Source of the DNA: Erwinia sorbitola
GTDB lineage: Bacteria > Pseudomonadota > Gammaproteobacteria > Enterobacterales > Enterobacteriaceae
Assembly (NCBI RefSeq): GCF_009738185.1
Contig: NZ_CP046509.1
Coordinates: 1,987,501-2,051,500 of the forward strand
Length of the DNA: 64,000 nt
Direction: 5' to 3'
The notes beneath the pieces are model-generated. The model saw only the letters and a list, made by a program, of their open reading frames with translations, was not told the DNA's origin and made no database searches. A program made the translations under genes and the position numbers. Shown here piece after piece: positions 25,047 to 33,725 of this stretch. How positions within the stretch are numbered: the first letter of the stretch is position 1; each line of letters starts with the position of its first letter.

Positions 25047-25802
25047 ATGAAAGCGCTTAATAAGCTGTCTGTAGTTCTGCTGCTCTCCGGGGGAGCACTG
25101 TGTCAACAAGCCCTGGCGGATAACAATGTCTTCACGGTTATGGATGACCCTTCTACGGCGAAAAAAGATTTTGAAGGTAACGCCGCCGCTGGTTATCTGG
25201 CGCAGTCTGGTAACACTACCAGCTCTTCAGCAACCGCTAATACTAACCTGACATGGTATACGCCTAGCTTCGCGTACAGCCTGTGGGGCAACGCCAGCAA
25301 CACTTCCTCTAACGATGAGCGCTCCTCAGAGACTTATCAGGTGGGCGGACGTACGCGTTATAACATGAACAGTGCTGACTATCTGTTCGGTCAGGCAAGC
25401 TGGTTAAGCGATCGTTTTAATGGTTACGATGGTCGCTCGATTCTTGCGGCAGGTTATGGTCGTCAGCTGCTGAATGGCCCGGTGCATTCACTGCGTGTGG
25501 AAGCCGGTCCAGGTGTGCGTTATGACGATTACCATGAAGGTGGCCATGAGACTCAGGCGCTGGCCTACGGTGCATTGAGCTATCAGTGGCAGTTGACCGA
25601 TACCACCAAGTTCGTTCAGGGTGTTTCTGTTCTGGGTAGCGACGATACTACCGTCAACTCAGAAACCGGCTTGCAGGTAGCGATCAACGAGCACTTTGCG
25701 CTGAAAATGGCTTACAACGTGACCTGGAACCAGAATCCTCCAGCGTCTGCGCCTGATCACACCGATACAAAAACAACGATCATGCTCTCCTACGCGATGT
25801 AA
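25047..25802 (+). CDS. ydiY: YdiY-like DUF481 outer-membrane protein
   Basis: 251 residues. A signal peptide ends near QALA-DNN. The mature protein has alternating strands with aromatic ends, a salt-stress-induced DUF481 barrel as in E. coli YdiY, and ends in a hydrophobic strand with a final TTIMLSYAM. Blocks such as GNAAAGYLAQSGNT and DRFNGYDGRSILAAGYGRQLL fit the family, whose members take part in acid or osmotic responses but have no defined activity. It lies upstream of thrS as in E. coli, with its own terminator. Confidence 0.88.
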   Translation: MKALNKLSVVLLLSGGALCQQALADNNVFTVMDDPSTAKKDFEGNAAAGYLAQSGNTTSSSATANTNLTWYTPSFAYSLWGNASNTSSNDERSSETYQVGGRTRYNMNSADYLFGQASWLSDRFNGYDGRSILAAGYGRQLLNGPVHSLRVEAGPGVRYDDYHEGGHETQALAYGALSYQWQLTDTTKFVQGVSVLGSDDTTVNSETGLQVAINEHFALKMAYNVTWNQNPPASAPDHTDTKTTIMLSYAM

Positions 25803-25810
25803 TCTTCTGG

Positions 25811-25835
25811 CGAGCCGCGCGATGCGGCTCGTTTT
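25811..25835 (+). terminator. ydiY terminator
   Basis: CGAGCCGC (25811-25818) and GCGGCTCG (25824-25831) pair over 8 bp, followed by TTTT. Confidence 0.88.
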
Positions 25836-26274
25836 CTACTGCTGTCCGGACATTAAGCCGCATCAAACCCAATACTGAACTGATAATACAGTTAAGCGGC
25901 AGTCGCAAAATATCGACCTTATTCCCCCTGAAACACTCTTAATCATTAAGCCTGCTTTTGCCTGGTTGCCATCTGCTGGTTCATTCAACAGATCATTTTG
26001 CTTAACCGATTGGTGTTACGCCACTAACAGTATTCACTTTATCTGGCACCTTACTTACTCAATACAGCCATCCGTGCAATTGAACTCTATGAAGTGTAAG
26101 ATGTTCCTCCTTCGGAAGTTTTTTACTCATTCACTTTCGATAATGTGTACCAGGCAGTGCACCAAATCGGCAAATGTGAGTCGGTTTCAAGTGCAAAGTG
26201 CTTGTTGTATAAAGAAAATTTTACTTTTGCATGTAATCTTACGTGTGGGTTACCACTGCAATTAAGGATGTTTC
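25836..26274 (+). promoter_or_regulatory. thrS promoter and leader region
   Basis: Over 400 bp without a gene. The last 50 nt before thrS hold a small hairpin GTGG-GTTA-CCAC (26245-26256) preceded by ACGTGT, and a TTAC/GTAA pair upstream. In E. coli, ThrRS binds tRNA-like hairpins in its own leader and blocks translation; this position would fit such an operator, but I could not fold it. SD is AAGGA at 26263-26267. Confidence 0.4.
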
Positions 26275-28203
26275 ATGCCCGTTATTACTCTTCCTGATGG
26301 AAGTAAACGTTCGTTTGACCACGCCGTCAGCGTGATGGATATTGCTATGGACATCGGGCCTGGCCTGGCGAAAGCCTGCATAGCCGGTCGTGTTAATGGC
26401 GAACTGGTTGATGCGGTTGACCCGATCACCGAAGATGCCAATGTAGCTATCATCACCGCAAAAGACGAAGCTGGTCTGGAAATCATTCGTCACTCCTGCG
26501 CCCACCTGTTAGGACATGCGATCAAGCAGCTGTGGCCCGATACCAAAATGGCAATCGGTCCGGTTATCGACAACGGTTTTTACTACGATGTTGACCTTGA
26601 TCATACGCTGACCCAGGAAGACATTGAGCAGCTGGAAAAGCGTATGCACCAGTTAGCTGAGACGAATTACGACGTTATCAAGAAGAAAGTCAGCTGGCAG
26701 GAAGCGCGCGATGCCTTCGCTGCACGTGGTGAAATTTATAAAACCACCATCCTTGATGAAAACATCAGCCATGACGACCGTCCTGGCCTGTACCATCACG
26801 AAGAATATGTAGATATGTGCCGCGGCCCGCACGTACCTAATATGCGTTTTTGTCACCACTTTAAGCTTCAGAAAATTTCTGGCGCTTACTGGCGTGGCGA
26901 CAGCAATAATAAAATGCTGCAACGTATCTACGGTACTGCATGGGGCGATAAGAAGCAGCTGGCGGCCCATCTGCAACGCCTGGAAGAAGCGGCGAAGCGT
27001 GACCACCGTAAAATCGGTAAGCAGCTCGACCTGTATCATATGCAGGAAGAGGCACCGGGTATGGTGTTCTGGCACAATGACGGCTGGACGATCTTCCGTG
27101 AGCTGGAAGTCTTTGTACGCACCAAGCTGAAAGAGTATGAGTACCAGGAAGTTAAAGGTCCATTTATGATGGATCGCGTGCTGTGGGAAAAAACCGGGCA
27201 CTGGGAAAACTACAAAGAGGCGATGTTTACAACCTCTTCAGAGAACCGCGAATACTGCATTAAGCCAATGAATTGCCCTGGTCACGTGCAAATTTTCAAT
27301 CAGGGTCTAAAATCTTACCGCGACCTGCCGTTACGTATGGCTGAGTTCGGTAGCTGCCACCGTAATGAACCGTCAGGTGCATTACATGGTCTGATGCGAG
27401 TGCGTGGTTTTACCCAGGATGATGCCCATATCTTCTGTACCGAAGAGCAGGTACGCGATGAGGTCAACGGCTGTATTAAGATGGTGTACGATATGTACAG
27501 CACCTTCGGCTTTGAAAAAATCGTTGTAAAACTCTCTACCCGTCCAGAAAAACGTATCGGTAGTGATGATCTGTGGGATCGCTCAGAGGCTGACCTGGCC
27601 GCTGCGCTGAAAGAGAACAACATACCGTTCGACTATCAGCCGGGTGAGGGCGCCTTCTACGGCCCTAAAATTGAATTTACCCTGCATGACTGTCTCGACC
27701 GTGCATGGCAATGTGGTACTGTGCAGCTCGACTTCTCACTGCCGAGCCGCCTGAGTGCCTCATATATAGGTGAAAGTAATGAACGTCAGGTGCCGGTGAT
27801 GATTCACCGTGCAATCCTGGGGTCCATGGAGCGCTTTATCGGGATTTTAACCGAGGAATATGCCGGTTTCTTCCCGACCTGGCTGGCTCCAGTACAAGTT
27901 GTGGTGATGAATATCACCGATGGTCAGTCCGAATATGTTGCAGAATTGACCCGAAAACTGCAAAATGCGGGCATTCGTGCAAAAGCGGACTTGAGAAACG
28001 AGAAGATTGGCTTTAAAATCCGTGAACATACTTTACGACGTGTTCCCTATATGTTGGTCTGTGGTGATAAAGAGGTGGAAGCTGGCAAAGTGGCCGTTCG
28101 CACCCGCCGCGGTAAAGACCTGGGAAGCATGGACGTAAACGAAGTGATCGCTAAACTGCAGGGTGAAATCCGCAGTCGCAATCTTCATCAATTGGAGGAA
28201 TAA
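26275..28203 (+). CDS. thrS: Threonyl-tRNA synthetase
   Basis: Class II synthetase charging tRNA-Thr with threonine. 642 residues, exactly as E. coli. Domains: N-terminal TGS (1-60), editing domain with HSCAHLLGHA and the Cys of MCRGPHV (about 70-225), catalytic core with motif 1, motif 2 (GSCHRNEPSG) and motif 3 (LGSMERFIG), zinc ligands Cys in MNCPGH plus His, and the anticodon-binding domain to the C-terminal HQLEE. It is first in the thrS-infC-rpmI-rplT-pheMST-ihfA cluster. Its last codons contain the GGAGG used by infC. Confidence 0.98.
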   Translation: MPVITLPDGSKRSFDHAVSVMDIAMDIGPGLAKACIAGRVNGELVDAVDPITEDANVAIITAKDEAGLEIIRHSCAHLLGHAIKQLWPDTKMAIGPVIDNGFYYDVDLDHTLTQEDIEQLEKRMHQLAETNYDVIKKKVSWQEARDAFAARGEIYKTTILDENISHDDRPGLYHHEEYVDMCRGPHVPNMRFCHHFKLQKISGAYWRGDSNNKMLQRIYGTAWGDKKQLAAHLQRLEEAAKRDHRKIGKQLDLYHMQEEAPGMVFWHNDGWTIFRELEVFVRTKLKEYEYQEVKGPFMMDRVLWEKTGHWENYKEAMFTTSSENREYCIKPMNCPGHVQIFNQGLKSYRDLPLRMAEFGSCHRNEPSGALHGLMRVRGFTQDDAHIFCTEEQVRDEVNGCIKMVYDMYSTFGFEKIVVKLSTRPEKRIGSDDLWDRSEADLAAALKENNIPFDYQPGEGAFYGPKIEFTLHDCLDRAWQCGTVQLDFSLPSRLSASYIGESNERQVPVMIHRAILGSMERFIGILTEEYAGFFPTWLAPVQVVVMNITDGQSEYVAELTRKLQNAGIRAKADLRNEKIGFKIREHTLRRVPYMLVCGDKEVEAGKVAVRTRRGKDLGSMDVNEVIAKLQGEIRSRNLHQLEE

Positions 28204-28206
28204 AGT

Positions 28207-28758
28207 ATTAAAGGCGGAAAACGAGTTCAACCGGCGCGTCCGAATCGCATAAATAGAGAAATTCGCGCCACTGAGGTTCGTCTGACTGGCGTCGATGGCG
28301 AACAGATTGGTATTGTCAGTCTGAATGAAGCTTTGGAAAAAGCTGAAGAAGCAGGAGTTGATCTTGTTGAGATCAGCCCCAACGCCGAGCCGCCCGTTTG
28401 TCGTATAATGGATTACGGCAAGTTCCTTTACGAAAAAAGCAAATCTTCTAAAGAACAGAAGAAGAAGCAAAAGATTATCCAGGTTAAGGAAATTAAATTC
28501 CGTCCTGGTACCGATGATGGCGACTATCAGGTAAAACTACGCAACCTGATTCGCTTTCTGGAAGATGGCGATAAAGCCAAGATCACACTGCGTTTCCGTG
28601 GTCGTGAGATGGCGCACCAACAGATCGGTATGGAAGTGCTTAACCGCGTCCGTAAAGATCTGTGTGAAGATATTGATCTGGCAGTTGTCGAATCCTTCCC
28701 AACAAGGATTGAAGGCCGTCAGATGATTATGGTGCTCGCTCCCAAGAAGAAACAGTAG
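28207..28758 (+). CDS. infC: Translation initiation factor IF-3, starting at ATT
   Basis: IF-3 binds the 30S subunit, keeps it apart from 50S and checks the start codon. The reading frame extends upstream of the first ATG (28333) and aligns from IKGGKRVQPARPNRINREIRA, so the start is the rare ATT at 28207, with GGAGG 7 nt ahead. This gives 183 residues against 180 in E. coli; the extra three fall in RKDLCEDIDLAVV. The non-standard start lets IF-3 repress its own translation in E. coli, and the same codon here implies the same control. It lies 3 nt after thrS. Confidence 0.97.
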   Translation: MKGGKRVQPARPNRINREIRATEVRLTGVDGEQIGIVSLNEALEKAEEAGVDLVEISPNAEPPVCRIMDYGKFLYEKSKSSKEQKKKQKIIQVKEIKFRPGTDDGDYQVKLRNLIRFLEDGDKAKITLRFRGREMAHQQIGMEVLNRVRKDLCEDIDLAVVESFPTRIEGRQMIMVLAPKKKQ

Positions 28759-28849
28759 GCCCTAAAGTAATCATGCCGCGTACTTCGGTGCGCGGTTTGA
28801 TTCGCCTGTCTGGTTCATTTTATTAACAATGCGAAGTGGATATTTTTAA

Positions 28850-29047
28850 ATGCCAAAGATTAAAACTGTACGTGGCGCGGCCAAGCGCTTTAAGAAGACC
28901 GCCGGTGGCGGCTTCAAGCGTAAACACGCTAACCTGCGTCATATTCTGACTAAAAAATCTACTAAGCGTAAACGCCACCTGCGTCCTAAAGGTATGGTGT
29001 CTAAAGGCGATCTGGGTCTGGTTATTGCCTGCCTGCCGTACGCATAA
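28850..29047 (+). CDS. rpmI: 50S ribosomal protein L35
   Basis: 65 residues, highly basic, nearly identical to E. coli L35 (MPKIKTVRGAAKRFKKTA..., ending CLPYA). In E. coli L20 represses rpmI translation by binding a structure in the infC-rpmI mRNA, and rplT is coupled to it. The 91-bp infC-rpmI gap includes GCCGCGTACTTCGGTGCGCGG, which can fold and may belong to that control. Confidence 0.98.
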   Translation: MPKIKTVRGAAKRFKKTAGGGFKRKHANLRHILTKKSTKRKRHLRPKGMVSKGDLGLVIACLPYA

Positions 29048-29210
29048 GTAAACTTTTTTTAGTACCCGATAGATTTCGGATTGCAGTAAGGCGGCAACTT
29101 AAGTGAATTCCTGATCTTACCTGTGTAAGTGACTGGATTGAACCAGGAAGCCAATACCGCTGCAACATGAAAAATAAAGGGTAAAACAGAATATTAAACA
29201 GGAGAGCTAA
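29048..29210 (+). promoter_or_regulatory. Long structured rpmI-rplT spacer
   Basis: 163 nt separate rpmI from rplT. Nested inverted repeats are visible: TTCCTG (29108-29113) with CAGGAA (29144-29149), and inside them CTTAC (29116-29120) with GTAAG (29125-29129). My recollection is that this gap is much shorter in E. coli. No T-run ends the stem. Confidence 0.5.
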
Positions 29211-29567
29211 ATGGCTCGTGTAAAACGTGGTGTAGTTGCTCGCGCACGTCACAAGAAAATCTTAAAACAAGCTAAAGGCTACTACGGTGCACGTTCACGT
29301 GTATACCGTGTTGCTTTCCAGGCTGTTATCAAAGCTGGTCAGTATGCTTACCGTGACCGTCGTCAACGGAAGCGCCAGTTCCGTCAGCTGTGGATTGCGC
29401 GTATCAACGCCGCAGCCCGCACTAACGGTATGTCTTACAGCCGCTTCATCAATGGCCTGAGAAAGGCTTCGATCGAAATCGACCGTAAGATTCTGGCTGA
29501 CATCGCAGTATTCGACAAAGCAGTATTTGCTGCTCTGGTAGAAAAAGCGAAATCAGCTCTGGCGTAA
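29211..29567 (+). CDS. rplT: 50S ribosomal protein L20
   Basis: 118 residues, the family length, starting MARVKRGVVARARHKK with the long basic N-terminal tail and ending in the globular RNA-binding part (LADIAVFDKAVFAALVEKAKSALA). L20 is needed early in 50S assembly and represses the rpmI-rplT mRNA in E. coli. GGAGAG precedes the ATG. Confidence 0.98.
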   Translation: MARVKRGVVARARHKKILKQAKGYYGARSRVYRVAFQAVIKAGQYAYRDRRQRKRQFRQLWIARINAAARTNGMSYSRFINGLRKASIEIDRKILADIAVFDKAVFAALVEKAKSALA

Positions 29568-29576
29568 GCCAGATTG

Positions 29577-29606
29577 AAGAGGGAGCTGGTCTCCCTCTTT
29601 TTTTAT
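29577..29606 (+). terminator. rplT terminator
   Basis: AAGAGGGAG (29577-29585) and CTCCCTCTT (29591-29599) form a 9-bp stem followed by seven T. Confidence 0.9.
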
Positions 29607-29618
29607 TATATGAAATGA

Positions 29619-29647
29619 TTGACATTTTTACCCTCCGGCCTTTCAAT
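29619..29647 (+). promoter_or_regulatory. Candidate pheMST promoter
   Basis: TTGACA at 29619-29624 and TTCAAT at 29642-29647 with a 17-bp spacer, directly after the rplT terminator and before the pheM leader. Confidence 0.65.
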
Positions 29648-29683
29648 AGAGCGGTCAGAAACTGCATATAAGGTCAACTAAAC

Positions 29684-29728
29684 ATGAAAACTGCTATTTT
29701 CCGTTTCTTTTTTTACTTTAGCGCCTGA
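29684..29728 (+). CDS. pheM: pheST leader peptide
   Basis: A 14-residue peptide, [14 protein letters not shown], with five Phe codons, closely matching E. coli PheM ([14 protein letters not shown]). Ribosome stalling at the Phe run when charged tRNA-Phe is low prevents the downstream terminator and switches on pheST. AAGG precedes the start. Confidence 0.95.
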   Translation: [14 protein letters not shown]

Positions 29729-29774
29729 TTGTCGGGGGCTTAAGCGCAAAGAAAAGAAACGAAAAATCGCGCTG

Positions 29775-29800
29775 AAAGCCTCCCTCGTGGAGGCTTTTTT
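29775..29800 (+). terminator. pheST attenuator terminator
   Basis: AAGCCTCC (29776-29783) and GGAGGCTT (29789-29796) form the stem, followed by TTTT. It lies 47 nt after pheM in the classic attenuation layout; the segment before it (GCGCAAAG.., 29744 on) could form the alternative pairing. Confidence 0.92.
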
Positions 29801-29891
29801 CGTTTTAGCGCAGATGAAATAACGATTACCGGACGGCTATTCGTCCCTGATTAAAACAGACTGGCCAGCTTGGCTGGAAGAAGAGGAAAGC

Positions 29892-30875
29892 ATGTCACAT
29901 CTCGCAGACCTGGTAGCGAGCGCGAAAGCCGCTATCAAAGATGCTCAGGATGTCGCCGCGTTAGATAACGTACGCGTCGAATACCTGGGTAAAAAAGGGC
30001 ATCTTACGCTCCAGATGACCTCCTTGCGTGAACTGCCTGCGGAAGATCGTCCGGCAGCGGGTGCGGTGATCAATGAAGCTAAACAGCAGGTACAGGAAGC
30101 GCTGAACGCGCAGAAAAATGCGCTTGAGTCTGCGGTAATGAATGCCCGCCTGGCACAAGAGACTATCGACGTTTCTTTGCCGGGTCGTCGTATTGAAAAC
30201 GGTGGGCTGCATCCGGTAACGCGCACCATCGACCGTATCGAAACCTTCTTCGGTGAGCTTGGTTTTTCTGTGGAAACCGGCCCAGAAATTGAAGATGACT
30301 ATCACAACTTCGATGCGCTGAATATTCCAGGCCACCATCCGGCCCGTGCCGATCACGATACCTTCTGGTTCGATGCCACGCGCCTGCTGCGTACGCAGAC
30401 GTCTGGTGTGCAGATTCGCACCATGCAAAATCAGCAGCCGCCCATCCGTATTATTGCGCCGGGCCGCGTTTATCGTAACGATTATGACCAGACTCACACC
30501 CCAATGTTCCACCAGATGGAAGGGTTGATTGTTGATAAAAACATCAGCTTTACCAATCTTAAGGGAACGCTGCATGACTTCCTGAATAACTTCTTTGAAG
30601 AGGATTTACAGGTGCGTTTCCGCCCGTCTTATTTCCCCTTCACTGAACCTTCCGCTGAAGTTGATGTAATGGGCAAAAACGGCAAATGGCTGGAGGTTCT
30701 GGGCTGTGGCATGGTACATCCGAATGTGCTGCGTAATGTCGGGATTGACCCGGAAGTGTACTCAGGTTTCGCCTTTGGTATGGGAATGGAGCGTCTGACC
30801 ATGCTGCGTTATGGCGTGACCGATCTGCGTGCCTTCTTCGAAAATGATTTACGTTTCCTCAAACAGTTTAAATAA
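29892..30875 (+). CDS. pheS: Phenylalanyl-tRNA synthetase alpha subunit
   Basis: Catalytic alpha subunit of the (alpha-beta)2 class II enzyme that charges tRNA-Phe. 327 residues as in E. coli. An N-terminal coiled coil (about 1-85) is followed by the core: motif 1 HPVTRTIDRIETFF, motif 2 around PGRVYRNDYDQTHTPMFHQMEG, and motif 3 GFAFGMGMERLTMLRYG. Transcribed with pheT 15 bp later under pheM attenuation. Confidence 0.98.
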   Translation: MSHLADLVASAKAAIKDAQDVAALDNVRVEYLGKKGHLTLQMTSLRELPAEDRPAAGAVINEAKQQVQEALNAQKNALESAVMNARLAQETIDVSLPGRRIENGGLHPVTRTIDRIETFFGELGFSVETGPEIEDDYHNFDALNIPGHHPARADHDTFWFDATRLLRTQTSGVQIRTMQNQQPPIRIIAPGRVYRNDYDQTHTPMFHQMEGLIVDKNISFTNLKGTLHDFLNNFFEEDLQVRFRPSYFPFTEPSAEVDVMGKNGKWLEVLGCGMVHPNVLRNVGIDPEVYSGFAFGMGMERLTMLRYGVTDLRAFFENDLRFLKQFK

Positions 30876-30890
30876 GGGCGGGTAAAACCA

Positions 30891-33278
30891 ATGAAATTCA
30901 GTGAACTCTGGTTACGTGAATGGGTCAACCCGGCCATTGACAGTACAGCCCTGTCCGATCAAATCACTATGGCCGGTCTGGAAGTGGACGGTGTTGATGC
31001 GGTGGCAGGCGCTTTTCATGGCGTGGTAGTTGGCGAAGTGGTCGAGTGCGGTCAGCACCCAAACGCGGACAAATTGCGTGTCACTAAAATCAATGTGGGC
31101 GGCGATCGCCTGCTGGATATCGTCTGTGGCGCGCCTAACTGCCGTCAGGGGCTGAAAGTTGCCGTGGCAACCGTGGGTGCAGTGCTGCCGGGTGATTTCA
31201 AAATCAAAGCCGCTAAACTGCGCGGCGAGCCGTCTGAAGGGATGCTGTGCTCGTTTTCTGAGCTGGGTATTTCCGACGATCATAACGGTATTATTGAACT
31301 GCCGCAGGATGCCTCCATCGGCACCGATATTCGTGATTATCTCAAGCTGGATGACAGCACCATCGAGATTAGCGTTACCCCGAACCGTGCCGACTGCCTG
31401 GGTATTATTGGCGTGGCGCGCGATGTGGCCGTGCTGAACAAGCTACCGTTAACAGCACCAGAGATGGCCCCTGTTGCCGCCACCGTGCAGGATACTTTCC
31501 CAATCCGCGTTGAAGCGACAGAAGCCTGCCCGCGTTACCTTGCCCGTGTAGTAAAAGGGATCAATGTTAACGCTGCCACGCCGCTGTGGATGAAAGAAAA
31601 GCTGCGTCGCTGCGGTATTCGCTCAATCGATCCGGTTGTTGATGTGACCAACTATGTTCTACTGGAACTGGGTCAGCCGATGCATGCCTTCGATCTTGAT
31701 CGTCTTGAAGGTGGGATCGTAGTGCGTATGGCAGAAGAGGGCGAAACCCTGGTTCTGCTGGACGGCAACGAAGCTAAACTGAGCAGTGATACGCTGGTTA
31801 TTGCCGACGAGAAGAAAGCGCTGGCGATGGGAGGAATTTTCGGTGGTGAACACTCAGGTGTTAACGAAGAAACCCAGAACGTGCTGTTTGAGTGTGCCTT
31901 CTTCAGCCCGCTGTCAATCACCGGCCGTGCGCGCCGCTATGGCCTGCATACCGATGCTTCACATCGCTACGAGCGTGGCGTAGACCCGGCACTCCAGCAC
32001 ACCGCAATTGAACGTGCGACTCGTCTGCTGCTGGATATCTGCGGTGGTGAAGCCGGCCCGGTTATTGACGTGACCCATGAGGCATCCTTGCCTGTGCGCG
32101 CCAGTATCACGCTGCGTCGCGAGAAACTGGATCGTTTGATCGGCCATGTGATTGCGGATGCTGAAGTAAGCGATATCCTGCGCCGTCTTGGTTGCGAAGT
32201 GACTGAAGGACAGGACGAGTGGCAGGCTGTGGCTCCAGGCTGGCGTTTTGATATTGCCATTGAAGAAGACCTGGTAGAAGAAGTCGCTCGCATCTATGGT
32301 TACGATAACATCCCAGACGTGCCTGTACAGGCCGGTCTGGTGATGACCAGACACCGTGAAGCGAACCTCTCCCTGAAGCGTGTTAAGGCATTGCTGGTGG
32401 ATAAAGGCTATCAGGAAGCGATTACCTACAGCTTTGTTGACCCGAAAATCCAGGCACTGCTGCATCCGGGTGAAGAAAGCCTGGTGTTGCCAAGTCCGAT
32501 CTCAGTTGAGATGTCGGCAATGCGTCTGTCCCTGTGGAGTGGCCTGCTGGGTGCGGTGGTATATAACCAGAACCGTCAGCAGTCTCGCGTACGTTTATTT
32601 GAAAGCGGTCTGCGCTTTGTGCCTGATACACAGGCAAACCTCGGTATTCGTCAGGATGTTATGCTGGCAGGGGTAATTAGCGGCCATCGTAATGAAGAGC
32701 ACTGGGATCTGGCGCGTAGTCCGGTTGACTTCTATGATTTAAAAGGTGATTTAGAGTCCTTGCTGGAGTTAACCGGCAAACTTGATGAGATCCAGTTTGT
32801 GGCAGCGACCAATCCCGCGTTACATCCGGGGCAGAGCGCTGCAATTTATTTACGCGGTGAACACATTGGATTTATTGGTGTAGTGCACCCGGAACTTGAG
32901 CGTAAACTGGATCTTAACGGCCGAACCGTGGTGTTTGAACTGCTGTGGGATAAGGTGGCAGACCGCGTCCTGCCTGATGCCAGCGGTATTTCACGCTTCC
33001 CGGCTAACCGCCGTGATATCGCTGTTGTAGTGGCAGAAAATGTGCCGGCAGCAGATATTATCACCGAGTGTAAGAAAGTTGGCGTAAATCAGGTAGTTGG
33101 CGTAAACTTGTTTGACGTGTACCGTGGTAAGGGCGTAAATGATGGTTTTAAGAGCCTCGCTATCAGCCTGATTTTGCAAGATACCAGCCGGACACTCGAA
33201 GAAGAGGAGATTGCCGCTACCGTTGCAAAATGCGTAGAGGCACTGAAAGAGCGATTCCAAGCATCCTTGAGGGATTGA
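30891..33278 (+). CDS. pheT: Phenylalanyl-tRNA synthetase beta subunit
   Basis: Beta subunit, 795 residues as in E. coli. Domains: tRNA-binding EMAP/OB fold (about 40-150), B3/B4 editing region that hydrolyses mischarged Tyr-tRNA-Phe (about 210-400), B5 (about 400-475), a degenerate synthetase-like core (EDLVEEVARIYGYDNIP), and a C-terminal FDX-ACB anticodon-binding domain beginning near SRFPANRRDIAVVV. It is followed after 4 bp by ihfA, whose ribosome site lies within the pheT end. Confidence 0.98.
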   Translation: MKFSELWLREWVNPAIDSTALSDQITMAGLEVDGVDAVAGAFHGVVVGEVVECGQHPNADKLRVTKINVGGDRLLDIVCGAPNCRQGLKVAVATVGAVLPGDFKIKAAKLRGEPSEGMLCSFSELGISDDHNGIIELPQDASIGTDIRDYLKLDDSTIEISVTPNRADCLGIIGVARDVAVLNKLPLTAPEMAPVAATVQDTFPIRVEATEACPRYLARVVKGINVNAATPLWMKEKLRRCGIRSIDPVVDVTNYVLLELGQPMHAFDLDRLEGGIVVRMAEEGETLVLLDGNEAKLSSDTLVIADEKKALAMGGIFGGEHSGVNEETQNVLFECAFFSPLSITGRARRYGLHTDASHRYERGVDPALQHTAIERATRLLLDICGGEAGPVIDVTHEASLPVRASITLRREKLDRLIGHVIADAEVSDILRRLGCEVTEGQDEWQAVAPGWRFDIAIEEDLVEEVARIYGYDNIPDVPVQAGLVMTRHREANLSLKRVKALLVDKGYQEAITYSFVDPKIQALLHPGEESLVLPSPISVEMSAMRLSLWSGLLGAVVYNQNRQQSRVRLFESGLRFVPDTQANLGIRQDVMLAGVISGHRNEEHWDLARSPVDFYDLKGDLESLLELTGKLDEIQFVAATNPALHPGQSAAIYLRGEHIGFIGVVHPELERKLDLNGRTVVFELLWDKVADRVLPDASGISRFPANRRDIAVVVAENVPAADIITECKKVGVNQVVGVNLFDVYRGKGVNDGFKSLAISLILQDTSRTLEEEEIAATVAKCVEALKERFQASLRD

Positions 33279-33282
33279 ACCT

Positions 33283-33582
33283 ATGGCGCTTACAAAAGCT
33301 GAAATGTCTGAATACCTGTTTGAGAAGCTTGGTCTTAGCAAACGGGATGCCAAAGAGCTGGTTGAACTGTTTTTTGAAGAAGTGCGTCGCGCTTTGGAGA
33401 ATGGTGAACAGGTCAAACTGTCAGGATTTGGTAATTTCGACCTTCGCGACAAAAATCAACGTCCGGGGCGTAACCCTAAAACGGGTGAAGATATTCCCAT
33501 TACGGCTCGCCGTGTTGTGACGTTCAGACCGGGTCAGAAACTCAAAAGCCGGGTTGAGAACGCTTCACCGAAAGAAGACTGA
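33283..33582 (+). CDS. ihfA: Integration host factor subunit alpha
   Basis: 99-residue DNA-bending protein that works as a heterodimer with IhfB. Nearly identical to E. coli IHF-alpha: MALTKAEMSEYLFEKLGLSK, the beta-arm tip with RPGRNPKTGE (Pro that intercalates), and RRVVTFRPGQKLKSRVENA. It is last in the pheMST-ihfA operon and is followed by a strong terminator. Confidence 0.98.
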   Translation: MALTKAEMSEYLFEKLGLSKRDAKELVELFFEEVRRALENGEQVKLSGFGNFDLRDKNQRPGRNPKTGEDIPITARRVVTFRPGQKLKSRVENASPKED

Positions 33583-33594
33583 TTTCTGCCATTC

Positions 33595-33618
33595 AAAAGG
33601 CCGCGCAAGCGGCCTTTT
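33595..33618 (+). terminator. ihfA terminator
   Basis: AAAAGGCCGC (33595-33604) and GCGGCCTTTT (33609-33618) form a perfect stem with a GCAA loop and built-in T-run. Confidence 0.92.
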
Positions 33619-33725
33619 CATTATCAGTTACTCAGCTACAATTATATCGCCCACGCCGGACGCCCTTTCTTTTTTTCGATTTCCCTCTACAATTAACCCT
33701 CTGTTTTCCTTTAAAAACTCTGGTT

